Positions 1-6,828 of a DNA stretch of 15,864 nucleotides are shown here, piece after piece. The translations under genes were made by a program, and so were the position numbers. The stretch is taken from contig CAZGRL010000081.1 in NCBI GenBank assembly GCA_964528155.1, positions 1 through 15,864 of the forward strand, in the 5' to 3' direction. Under the pieces are notes generated by a model. It made no database searches, was not told where the DNA came from, and saw nothing but the letters and a program-made list of their open reading frames with translations. Positions within the stretch are counted from its first letter, which is position 1; every line of letters starts with the position of its first letter. The stretch comes from G001797105 sp964528155. GTDB lineage: Bacteria > Chloroflexota > Anaerolineae > Anaerolineales > E44-bin32.

Positions 1-51
1 GCCTCTTCGCCATGACATGAAGCAGGATGAGACCGGTCGCCGGATCACCCG

Positions 52-68
52 CAGCCTCTCCGAGGCTG
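52..68. repeat. Perfect 7-bp hairpin
   Basis: CAGCCTC at 52-58 and GAGGCTG at 62-68 are perfect reverse complements separated by three bases. There is no T-run on either side, so a standard intrinsic terminator is not supported. It could be the stem of a terminator for a gene beyond the left edge, or incidental. Confidence 0.4.
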
Positions 69-482
69 GGACGAGGTCCTGTCGGTGGCCGCTAGGCGAT
101 GGGCTCGCGCATGTGCGGTCTCGATCCTCGCCTCAAGTCCCGCCTTTGGGAATCTTGACCCGAGGCGGTTGATATGCTTCCTCACGACGCTCCGATTGGT
201 TCCCTCGCCGAACACTTTGCGCGCGATCGCCGGGACCAGCTTCCACCCATCCGCCGGCTCCTGCAAGGGGCAATACCCCCCGCCGCCCACTGAGCCAGAG
301 GCCCTTACTCCGCCTGAGGTTCAACCACGATCATTGCGTGGACTCCCTGATCGGAATTCTCCGTCTCATAAGACGTGGTCCTTCCCCGTGAACGCCCAAT
401 TGCCTGACTTCGAATCAGCAGATTGTGGCCTCAAGCCGTGCACCGGCGCCAGACAAGAAGAATTCCATCCTCCCTCTATGCT

Positions 483-541
483 GGCCTCCTACGCAGGGAG
501 GCTCCCTCCTCCGCCTGCGTTGACGACTAGCGTAGGGGGCT
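483..541. repeat. Nested inverted repeat (long stem enclosing a short hairpin)
   Basis: CCTACGC (488-494) pairs perfectly with GCGTAGG (530-536). Read as plus-strand RNA the pairing extends outward to 483 and 541 with two G-U wobbles, giving about 12 pairs. Inside it, AGGGAG (495-500) and CTCCCT (502-507) form a second hairpin around one G; sterically the tip would open to about five pairs with a three-base loop. No gene covers it. A structured RNA or a DNA-level cruciform are both possible, and I recognise no known RNA family. Confidence 0.4.
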
Positions 542-1254
542 TCGGTCAGGTGTGTCGTCCGGCGAAATCGCGCACTGAAGGAGTGTGCACAGCAAGGCCG
601 AGCATGGGGAGTCCATTCCTGGATTGCCTTCCCCCAAACCTCTACTCGCCGCGATACCCAAGGACCTAGCAGAACAGAGTCCGTTCGGCTGAGCCTACAT
701 ACACGCTCGTTCCTTCGATGTGTGCTCACCGTCCTATCTGCAAAATCCTTGCCAGCAGAGCCGCCTGCTCACAGCGACCAGACGACCGAAATGCACTTCT
801 CCCCCTGTGCCGAACAGCCAAGCCATGGTGTTCCATCTCTTGCGGGCGAATCGGCTCCGGTTCCGCCTCCTCGGCAAAGTCTGCCTTCGCCCGCTGCGCA
901 AGGTGAGAGGAGGGGTTTATCCTGTAGGCCGGAGCCTAGATCACCCGCAGTCTGAGATTGCACCATGTCCCGATCTATTTCACCGAACGAATGGGCTGCT
1001 GGCAGGCATAGGGACACTCAGAAGGGGTTATCGCTTGCGGTCTTCTCGTCGGCGACCTGTGGTCAACCGGTCGGGCGAGAAGCATCGCGGCGACGATCAG
1101 CTCTCGGCGGCGGGCGCCAAATCTCTTGAAGTCTCACGTATCCATTGTTCGCCACACGTGACCCAAGAAGCATCAACGAGCGAGGAACACCGGGGGCAGG
1201 ACAGATCTTGCAGCCTCGAAGACAGAAGGCAAGTTCGAGCGGGTTGTTCTGCGA

Positions 1255-1917
1255 TCAACGATTCTTGGCGGCCAGAGATCGGGCTTGGTTGATGGCCTCC
1301 AAGAATCGGGCAGCGTTTGCCGATATGTCGGCGAAGCGTCCGGCATTGACCCATGATCCGGGGCACAGCGATCCGCCCGCACCCACCGCAATCGCGCCGG
1401 CGGCGAACCAGTCTGCCACATTCGCAGACTCGACCCCACCTGTGGGCAGGATCGAAAGATCTGGGAAAGGACCTCGAAGCGCCCTGAGATAGTCCGGTCC
1501 ACCGAGAGATCCTGGGAAGAGCTTGATGATGTCGGCGCCCAAGGATCTGGCCTCCATGATCTCTGAAGGCGTGAAAGCCCCGATCATGCTCAGCAGACCC
1601 GAAGAAGTCATTTCTTTCGCCAGCCCGATCTCGCAGTGTGGGCTCACCAAGAAGACTGCCCCTGCATCAAGGGATTCTCTAACTTGCTCTGGTGAAGTAA
1701 GAGTCCCCACACCTAACAGAATCTGTCCTCCGTACACTCGGGCCAGTTCAGCCACCACAGACGCAGCGTCCGGCGTGGTGAACGTTATCTCGATACCCCT
1801 CACACCGCCTGCCACGAGTGCATCGACCGTTCGCAAAGCAACCTCCTTGGAGGGGGACCGCAGAACGGCAAGCAGACCCAACTCCTGGACCAGGGATAAC
1901 GTCGCATCTTTGTTCAT
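1255..1917 (-). CDS. eda: KDPG/KDPGal-type aldolase (2-dehydro-3-deoxy-6-phosphogluconate aldolase)
   Basis: This class I aldolase cleaves 2-keto-3-deoxy-6-phosphogluconate, or the galactonate epimer, to pyruvate and glyceraldehyde 3-phosphate in the cytosol. The 220-residue length is normal for the family. Visible motifs are IEITFTTPDA with the general acid/base Glu43, GVGT at 69-72, VSPH at 91-94, the Schiff-base Lys132 in IKLFPG, and PTGGV at 158-162, which helps bind phosphate. The sequence resembles the Thermotoga-type enzyme as I remember it. The frame is open ten codons further upstream, but the ATG at 1917 is chosen because GGAGGAGGG lies seven bases before it. The gene shares its strand with the dehydrogenase operon but is 571 bp downstream of it, so it probably has its own promoter. 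The choice between gluconate and galactonate epimers cannot be made from sequence. Confidence 0.93.
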   Translation of the reverse strand: MNKDATLSLVQELGLLAVLRSPSKEVALRTVDALVAGGVRGIEITFTTPDAASVVAELARVYGGQILLGVGTLTSPEQVRESLDAGAVFLVSPHCEIGLAKEMTSSGLLSMIGAFTPSEIMEARSLGADIIKLFPGSLGGPDYLRALRGPFPDLSILPTGGVESANVADWFAAGAIAVGAGGSLCPGSWVNAGRFADISANAARFLEAINQARSLAAKNR

Positions 1918-2488
1918 GAGCGCGCCCTCCTCCGATGACACGAACACTCCGTCGTGCCACGTTTCCTAGTGCAATCTGGAGCGTTCTTGGGAGCAAGGCC
2001 GTCCCATCGCCAAGGGCCCAGCCCCACTCCGCCGGCGGACCATTCCGTTTGGGCATATGCGTCCTCATTTGCCTCGCAGCCGATCCGGGTCCCCGGTTTC
2101 AGCGAATTCTCCCACTACCGCGTCGAGGACAGATTTGTCTATCTTCGTAACATTGCAGGGAAGATCGAAAGCGAGACGCCTGACAAACGTAGGAGACAAT
2201 CTCCAGCACAAACCCCGTCTTACAGCGACCAGTCCGCCGCGTGGGGTGGGATGAAAGCGGAATGGAGAAGTGACTTCTTCGGCGTCACCGACGGGACGCA
2301 ACCTATCTCCTTGGATGAGAGGCGCTCGTGGGGAGCTTGAGGCAGGATGATGAGATGCGCCTTCCGGTTGGCGTGTGCGCTCTTACCCAACCGCCTTCAA
2401 AGCGAATTCCGCCTGTCAAATTTGCCGGCAGCAGGATCGCCCTCGACGACCTCGATCAACACTCCCATCGGCCGGGCATCTCACGCGA
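1918..2488. other. Gap between E2 and aldolase genes
   Basis: Apart from the aldolase ribosome binding site I see no gene, RNA or clear promoter. The short frames here on both strands have no family resemblance and no good ribosome binding sites. It should contain the 3' end of the dehydrogenase transcript and the aldolase promoter. No terminator hairpin with a U-tract was found. Confidence 0.5.
1925..1933 (-). promoter_or_regulatory. Ribosome binding site of the aldolase gene
   Basis: On the minus strand this reads GGAGGAGGG, seven bases before the ATG at 1917. It decides the start against the in-frame upstream ATG at 1947, which has no comparable site. Confidence 0.75.
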
Positions 2489-3691
2489 CTAGCCTGCGAG
2501 GGATTCCGGGGCCTCGAGCGAACTGCGGACAACGTTCAAGAACCGACTGGCAAGAACGCCGTCCGCAGCGCGATGGTCAACGGACAATGACAGATTGACA
2601 GCATCGCGAATCCCGATCTCACCACTCTTCAGCACGCGGGGTTCCTTGATGACGCTTGCGACGGCCAGAATAGCAGTCTCTGGCGGGTTGATAATTGCTA
2701 TGAATTGGTCGACGCTGTACATGCCCAGATTCGAAATTGTAAAGCGGCTGCTTGCCAACGAAGAGAGCTTCCCTTGTTGGGCCTTCGAGACCAGCCGAGC
2801 GCGTTCAACGGCAATCTCAGCCAGAGACAGACGGTCTATGTCGGGGATGACAGGAACCAGGAGCTCATCGCCCACTGCTACGGCAATGCCGAAGTTCAGG
2901 TTCTCCCAAAGAATCAGATTCTCGTCATCCCGGACCGAGCAATTGAACTCGGGGAATTCTTGAAAGCCCAGCACGCATGCCCGCGCGATTAGGTCGGTGA
3001 GAGTGAGGGGAGTGGCGGCTTCGTTCTGTGCGCGCTCGTTCGTTTCGGTCTTGAATCGTTGTGCCTCGGTTACGTCAACACATACCGTGACATAGAAATG
3101 CGGGACTGTCTGGTTGCTGAGCTGCATCCGGCGGGCCGTGAGGCGGCGGAGCTTTGACATTGCAGCGACTTGCCCCTCGACAATCCCCTCCGGTTCTCCG
3201 CTGCTCGCGCCCGGCGCTAGCTTCGAATGAAATCCTTGGATGTCTTTTTCGGTTATCCTGCCGCCAGGACCGGTTCCAGTGACCAGATTCACATCCACCC
3301 CCAGGTCATCGGCGAGGCGCCTGGCTCTGGGTGAAATCGCCACTCCGCGGCCGCGATCTCGCCTCGCCATCCTGTCCGGCTGGTCACCTTCTGGCGGACC
3401 TGGGATGTGGATGGCGTGCTCCGGGGGCTTCTCTTCCGCAGGAATGACTTCTCCAGGTGCACCGATATAGCCTATGACCCCGAAGATGGCTGCCTCTTGC
3501 CCGTCAGGGATCACGATCCTCAGGAGCACACCGTCATCCGGTGCCTCGATCTCGAAGACGGCCTTTTCGGTCTCGACCTCACAAATCACCTCTCCTTTTG
3601 TCACTGTTTCCCCCTCCGACTTCAACCACTTGACGACCCGACCGGTCACGATATCCTGACCGCCCTGAGGCATGATCACTTTCACGGCCAT
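2489..3691 (-). CDS. pdhC: Dihydrolipoamide acyltransferase, E2 core of a pyruvate/acetoin-type dehydrogenase complex
   Basis: E2 transfers the acyl group from E1 via a swinging lipoyl arm to CoA and forms the structural core of the complex. The 400 residues show the canonical order: one lipoyl domain (about 1-80) with Lys43 in ETEKA as the lipoylation site; a Pro/charged linker; a peripheral-subunit-binding domain (about 118-152, ISPRARRLA then GTGPGGRITEKDI); and the catalytic domain (about 175-400) ending in SVDHRAADG, with His373 and Asp377 as catalytic residues. TISNLGM at 318-324 is typical of the family. GGAGG precedes the ATG by about eight bases. It follows E1 beta by 58 bp in the same direction. 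No E3 dihydrolipoamide dehydrogenase lies in the window, so E3 must be supplied elsewhere. The acyl substrate (pyruvate, acetoin or branched-chain oxoacid) is not settled by E2 alone. Confidence 0.93.
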   Translation of the reverse strand: MAVKVIMPQGGQDIVTGRVVKWLKSEGETVTKGEVICEVETEKAVFEIEAPDDGVLLRIVIPDGQEAAIFGVIGYIGAPGEVIPAEEKPPEHAIHIPGPPEGDQPDRMARRDRGRGVAISPRARRLADDLGVDVNLVTGTGPGGRITEKDIQGFHSKLAPGASSGEPEGIVEGQVAAMSKLRRLTARRMQLSNQTVPHFYVTVCVDVTEAQRFKTETNERAQNEAATPLTLTDLIARACVLGFQEFPEFNCSVRDDENLILWENLNFGIAVAVGDELLVPVIPDIDRLSLAEIAVERARLVSKAQQGKLSSLASSRFTISNLGMYSVDQFIAIINPPETAILAVASVIKEPRVLKSGEIGIRDAVNLSLSVDHRAADGVLASRFLNVVRSSLEAPESLAG

Positions 3692-3749
3692 GCACGGACC
3701 TCCAGAGACCGGACTCGAAGAGAAGTCAGCATCATATCCTCCAGCTCAG

Positions 3750-4727
3750 CTAGTGATCCATCATGGCAAGCGCCCCCTGTACGATCTCCTCGACTGATGG
3801 GACGCATGCCTTCTCGAGAGTAAGGCTGAACGGAATCGTCGTGTTCCTGCCAGCGATTCTCTTGATGGGAGCATCCAAGTCGTCGAAGGCTTCCTCCAGC
3901 ACATTGGCGGCAATATCGCCTCCGATGCCGCCGCGTTTGCAGGCCTCGTGAGCCACGATCAGCCGGCCGGTCTTCCGGACAGAAGCCAGGATGCATTCCA
4001 TGTCCATTGGCACTATAGAGCGCAAATCGATGATTTCCGCATGGACCCCGTGTGACTCGAGGATATCGGCGGCTTCGAGGCACTTCAAGGTCATATGAGA
4101 ATACGTGACGATCGTGAGATCGTCACCGGACCGTTTCACCTCAGCTCGTCCAAGAGGGATCAGGTACTCTTCGTCCGGAACCTCACCCTCCGTCTGGTAA
4201 AGGAGCTTGTGTTCGATGAAAACCACGGGGTCATCGTCCCTTATGGCGGTCTTGAGCAGACCCTTTGCGTCATAAGGGGTTGACGGCATCACGACCTTCA
4301 GACCTGGGATGTGATAATAGAGTGCCTCCAGGCTCTGTGAATGCTGTCCCGCAAGCCCGTTGCCGGAGCCACCCTGCGTTCGAATGACTAGCGGCACGTG
4401 ACCTTGGCCGCCGGACATGAAGCGGTACTTGGCGGCTTGATTGACGATTTGATCCATGGCAAGGCAGGCAAAATCAATGAACAAGATCTCGACGACCGGC
4501 CGCATGCCTATGATAGCCGCCCCGACGCCCATGCCCAGGAACGAAGCCTCTGATATCGGTGCATCGATGACGCGTTCGGGACCGAACTTCGCCAGAAGGC
4601 CTTCCGTAACCTTGTAGGAGCCCCCTCGCTCGGCGATCCCCTCGCCCAGGCAGAAGACCGCAGGGTCTCTTGCCATTTCCTCGAGGAGCGCATCACGAAG
4701 CGCGGTTCGGTATTTTGTCCAAGCCAT
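3750..4727 (-). CDS. pdhB: Thiamine-diphosphate dehydrogenase E1 beta subunit (pyruvate/acetoin type)
   Basis: Beta subunit of the heterotetrameric E1 that decarboxylates a 2-oxoacid, or cleaves acetoin, and reductively acylates E2. The 325 residues match the family length. Visible family features are LGEGIAERGG (27-36), IDAPISEASF with Glu60, the ThDP-activating glutamate, the segment DQIVNQAAKYRFMSGG (92-107), GQHSQSLEA with active-site His129, and DLRSIVPMD followed by SVRKTGRL and AHEACKRGG in the C-terminal transketolase-like domain. GAGAGG precedes the ATG. It lies 76 bp downstream of E1 alpha and 58 bp upstream of E2, which makes an alpha-beta-E2 operon. AcoB of acetoin dehydrogenase is a very close relative, and pyruvate versus acetoin cannot be decided here. 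Confidence 0.93.
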   Translation of the reverse strand: MAWTKYRTALRDALLEEMARDPAVFCLGEGIAERGGSYKVTEGLLAKFGPERVIDAPISEASFLGMGVGAAIIGMRPVVEILFIDFACLAMDQIVNQAAKYRFMSGGQGHVPLVIRTQGGSGNGLAGQHSQSLEALYYHIPGLKVVMPSTPYDAKGLLKTAIRDDDPVVFIEHKLLYQTEGEVPDEEYLIPLGRAEVKRSGDDLTIVTYSHMTLKCLEAADILESHGVHAEIIDLRSIVPMDMECILASVRKTGRLIVAHEACKRGGIGGDIAANVLEEAFDDLDAPIKRIAGRNTTIPFSLTLEKACVPSVEEIVQGALAMMDH

Positions 4728-4803
4728 TGCTGCCTCTCAGACTCTCCGTGTTCCTATGCAGATCAATGAGGAGACGAATACTTGACTTCGTTAACGAGCG
4801 AGC

Positions 4804-5760
4804 TTACCCCAACGAAGCCACAAAGGCGTCCTCTGACGGCACAGGGCTCTCCAGCGCAAACTCAATCGCCTCCTCTATTGTGCGTTCAACTTTTGATTCC
4901 ACGGAGGCGATTTCGTCCTGGGTAACCCCGGCCGCGAGAAGCTGATCTCTCATGAGTCTGATGGGGTCTCTCAACCGCCACTGCGCCACCTCATCCTCCG
5001 GCATGTACAAGCCGGGGTCGTTAACGTGGTGACCTCCACCCCGATAGGTGAGACACTCGACCAGGGAGGGCCCTCCGCCCGATCTGGCTTGCTCGACGGC
5101 CACTCGCATCGCTCGATGAACAACCAGTGCGTCATTGCCGTCCACAGAGTAGCCCGGCATGCCATAGCTTGCGCCGCGGTCAGACAGCCGTTCCACCCGC
5201 GTCGAAGCTGAGACGGGTGTCGAGACGGCATAATGGTTGTTCTCGAGGATGAAGATGACGGGCAACCCGTAGACAGCAGCCATGTTCAAGGTTTCGTGGA
5301 ATACCCCGTTGTTAGCCGCGCCATCGCTAAAGAAGCAGGCCACAATACGCTTCTCGCCTCTGAGCTTCAACCCTAGCGCCGCGCCGGCCGCAATCGGCAT
5401 GCCTCCGCCTACGATCCCGTTTGCCCCCAGGTTGCCCAGGCTTATGCTAGACACATGCATCGACCCGCCCATCCCCCGGCAATAGCCGGTCTCCTTGCCG
5501 AACAGCTCGGCCATCATCAGGCGGACGTCGTGTCCCTTGGCAATAGCATGTCCATGTCCTCGATGTGTGCTGGTAATCAGATCTTGCGGCTCTAGTGCTG
5601 ATATCGCACCTGCCGCAATGGCCTCCTGCCCTATGTATGGGTGGAGATAACCTCGGATATTCCCCACGCGATATTGAGCGATTGCGGCTTCTTCAAAGCG
5701 CCGAATCTTCAACATGGTGGAATACAATTGAGATTGTAGGGACAACTCTTCTTGTGCCAT
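4804..5760 (-). CDS. pdhA: Thiamine-diphosphate dehydrogenase E1 alpha subunit (pyruvate/acetoin type)
   Basis: Alpha subunit of E1, carrying most of the ThDP/Mg2+ binding. The 318 residues are typical of short AcoA/PdhA proteins. Visible are GYLHPYIGQEA (37-47), THRGHGH with His66, the CRGMGGSMH loop, LGANGIVGGGMPIAAGAA, and the ThDP motif at 145-152. That motif reads SDGAANNG, so the usual first Gly of GDG is Ser while the Mg-ligand Asp146 and Asn150 remain. A second loop reads YRGGGHHVNDPG. The frame is open 14 codons further upstream, but the ATG at 5760 has GGAGGAAGG immediately before it and gives the family's usual N-terminus. It is the first gene of the E1 alpha-E1 beta-E2 operon, divergent from the SIS gene. 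The THRGHGHAIAKG stretch recalls acetoin dehydrogenase AcoA, so acetoin remains a serious alternative to pyruvate. Confidence 0.93.
   Translation of the reverse strand: MAQEELSLQSQLYSTMLKIRRFEEAAIAQYRVGNIRGYLHPYIGQEAIAAGAISALEPQDLITSTHRGHGHAIAKGHDVRLMMAELFGKETGYCRGMGGSMHVSSISLGNLGANGIVGGGMPIAAGAALGLKLRGEKRIVACFFSDGAANNGVFHETLNMAAVYGLPVIFILENNHYAVSTPVSASTRVERLSDRGASYGMPGYSVDGNDALVVHRAMRVAVEQARSGGGPSLVECLTYRGGGHHVNDPGLYMPEDEVAQWRLRDPIRLMRDQLLAAGVTQDEIASVESKVERTIEEAIEFALESPVPSEDAFVASLG
5723..5738. repeat. AT-rich perfect inverted repeat just inside the E1 alpha gene
   Basis: TACAAT (5723-5728) and ATTGTA (5733-5738) are perfect reverse complements with a four-base spacer, lying 23-38 bases inside the E1 alpha coding region. 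The form, two 6-bp half-sites of a dyad, is that of many dimeric regulator sites. It could equally be a codon accident. Confidence 0.25.
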
Positions 5761-5762
5761 TA

Positions 5763-5771
5763 CCTTCCTCC
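5763..5771 (-). promoter_or_regulatory. Ribosome binding site of E1 alpha
   Basis: On the minus strand this reads GGAGGAAGG, with the GGAGG core six bases before the ATG at 5760. It fixes the start at 5760 rather than the in-frame ATG at 5802. Confidence 0.75.
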
Positions 5772-5870
5772 CCACACGAGGATCGCATGGACAATGATAC
5801 AACAGGCCTTAGATACCTCATGCGGCTATGTCATTCCAACCGCAAACTGCGTGGACGTTGAACCACGGCC

Positions 5871-5890
5871 TCTCTCGCTAGCGAATGAGA
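5871..5890. promoter_or_regulatory. Palindrome, candidate operator
   Basis: TCGCTAGCGA at 5875-5884 is a perfect 10-bp palindrome. TCTC directly before it and GAGA two bases after it extend the symmetry with a slight offset. It lies about 115 bp upstream of the E1 alpha start and 190 bp upstream of the SIS gene, where a shared operator could sit. No regulator gene is in the window. Confidence 0.3.
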
Positions 5891-6062
5891 TTGGGCAGAA
5901 TGCCATATCAATTCGCGATCTACACCCTCACTTCCAGCCCGGCCATCCATGAGTTGCGACCTCTGCAGAGCGACGTGCTATCGCTACACGTCCTTCGTCG
6001 CAATAGGAGACCTTCAAGGTTTGATCCGTGGCTAGGGACAACTGATCACCCACTCTTCGATT

Positions 6063-6068
6063 GGAGGG
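6063..6068 (+). promoter_or_regulatory. Ribosome binding site of the SIS gene
   Basis: GGAGGG sits seven bases before the ATG at 6076. It decides that start against an in-frame TTG at 6061, which lies upstream of this site. Confidence 0.75.
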
Positions 6069-6075
6069 TATCGCG

Positions 6076-6828
6076 ATGACCCTGTCTGCCAGCAATGAGT
6101 ACTTCGAGAAGGCGGTTTCGAAAATACGTCGGATCCAAGATACACAATCCGAGGCTATAGAAACTGCAAGTGTGTGGATTGTCGATTTGTTCAAGAGAGA
6201 AGGTGTCCTGCACGTCTTTGGGACGGGACACAGCCACATGGTTGCCGAGGACCTTTTCTATCGGGCGGGTGGGTTCGCGCCGGTGAACGCGATCCTCGAC
6301 GTGAACCTCACGATGCACGGGGGAGGCGCTCCGAGTCGAGAAATGAAGATCAATCGCCTCGAAGGCTATGCGCGCATCCTGCTCGACAACTACGACGTGC
6401 GGGAGAGCGAGATCCTGATTGTCGTCTCCCGGTCCGGAGTGAACCCGATCACAGTCGAAATGGCCATGGCGGCGAAGGAGATGGATCTGAAGGTCATCGC
6501 CCTGACAAATGTCGAACAGTCGCGCGGACTGCCTTCGAGACACTCGAGCGGGAGAAAGCTGGTCGATATTGCGGACCTCGTCATAGACAGTTGCCTGGAC
6601 GTCGGCGATGGCTGCGTCCAAATCGCCGAGGACCTGCCGAAGGTGGCACCATTGGGTACGGTTGTATCCTGCGCGATTCTGAACAGCATCATGGCGGAAG
6701 TGGCAGTTCGCATGTACCGGGATGGCATTGTGCCACCGATCTGGGTAAGTGCGAACTTGCCTGGCTCTGAGGCAAGAAACGCCCGGCTTCGAGAGCGGTT
6801 CGGAGGGAGCCGACTGCGGACAAGCTAG
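6076..6828 (+). CDS. SIS-domain phosphosugar-binding protein (UPF0309-like, SIS_2 type)
   Basis: The 250-residue protein has one sugar isomerase (SIS) fold. The glycine/serine-rich loop FGTGHSH (48-54), followed by AEDLFYRAGGFAPVNAIL, is the signature I associate with the UPF0309 group. The second phosphosugar loop is VVSRSGVNPITVEMA (116-130), and LPKVAPLGTVVSCAILNSIM (188-206) contains the C-terminal helix. Such proteins bind or isomerise phosphorylated sugars in the cytosol; the true substrate of this subgroup is not established. No membrane segment or DNA-binding domain is visible, so it is not an RpiR-type regulator. It heads the plus-strand group but is separated from the PTS genes by 1.4 kb, so co-transcription with them is doubtful. 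Its place in a PTS and aldolase locus suggests it acts on the imported phosphosugar. Confidence 0.85.
   Translation: MTLSASNEYFEKAVSKIRRIQDTQSEAIETASVWIVDLFKREGVLHVFGTGHSHMVAEDLFYRAGGFAPVNAILDVNLTMHGGGAPSREMKINRLEGYARILLDNYDVRESEILIVVSRSGVNPITVEMAMAAKEMDLKVIALTNVEQSRGLPSRHSSGRKLVDIADLVIDSCLDVGDGCVQIAEDLPKVAPLGTVVSCAILNSIMAEVAVRMYRDGIVPPIWVSANLPGSEARNARLRERFGGSRLRTS

Larger units (their letters stand above)
1..1254. other. Gene-free stretch at the left edge
   Basis: I see no supportable gene here. The open frames are proline- or arginine-rich, overlap one another on both strands, lack convincing ribosome binding sites and match no family I know. Two compact inverted repeats stand out, at 52-68 and 483-541, and are listed separately. 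The aldolase gene ends at 1255 on the minus strand, so the right part of this stretch is its downstream region. No U-rich terminator was found there. Confidence 0.6.
5761..6075. promoter_or_regulatory. Divergent intergenic region between E1 alpha and the SIS gene
   Basis: This 315-bp region must hold the promoters of the leftward dehydrogenase operon and the rightward SIS gene. I could not place a convincing -35/-10 pair for either. On the minus strand TATCAT (near 5795) is a fair -10 but lacks a good -35. Two dyads are visible: TCGCTAGCGA at 5875-5884 flanked by TCTC and GAGA, and CGTGG (5850-5854) with CCACG (5863-5867). Confidence 0.5.

Noticed and set aside
45..290. Minus-strand frame with a faintly helix-turn-helix-like stretch (GWKLVPAIARKVFGEG)
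   Set aside because: The stretch is short, has no recognisable family match and no ribosome binding site. A decayed transposase or recombinase is conceivable but not supportable.
85..669. Plus-strand open frame of 194 codons in the left gap
   Set aside because: Proline-, serine- and arginine-rich with no domain, no good ribosome binding site, and overlapped by comparable frames on the other strand.
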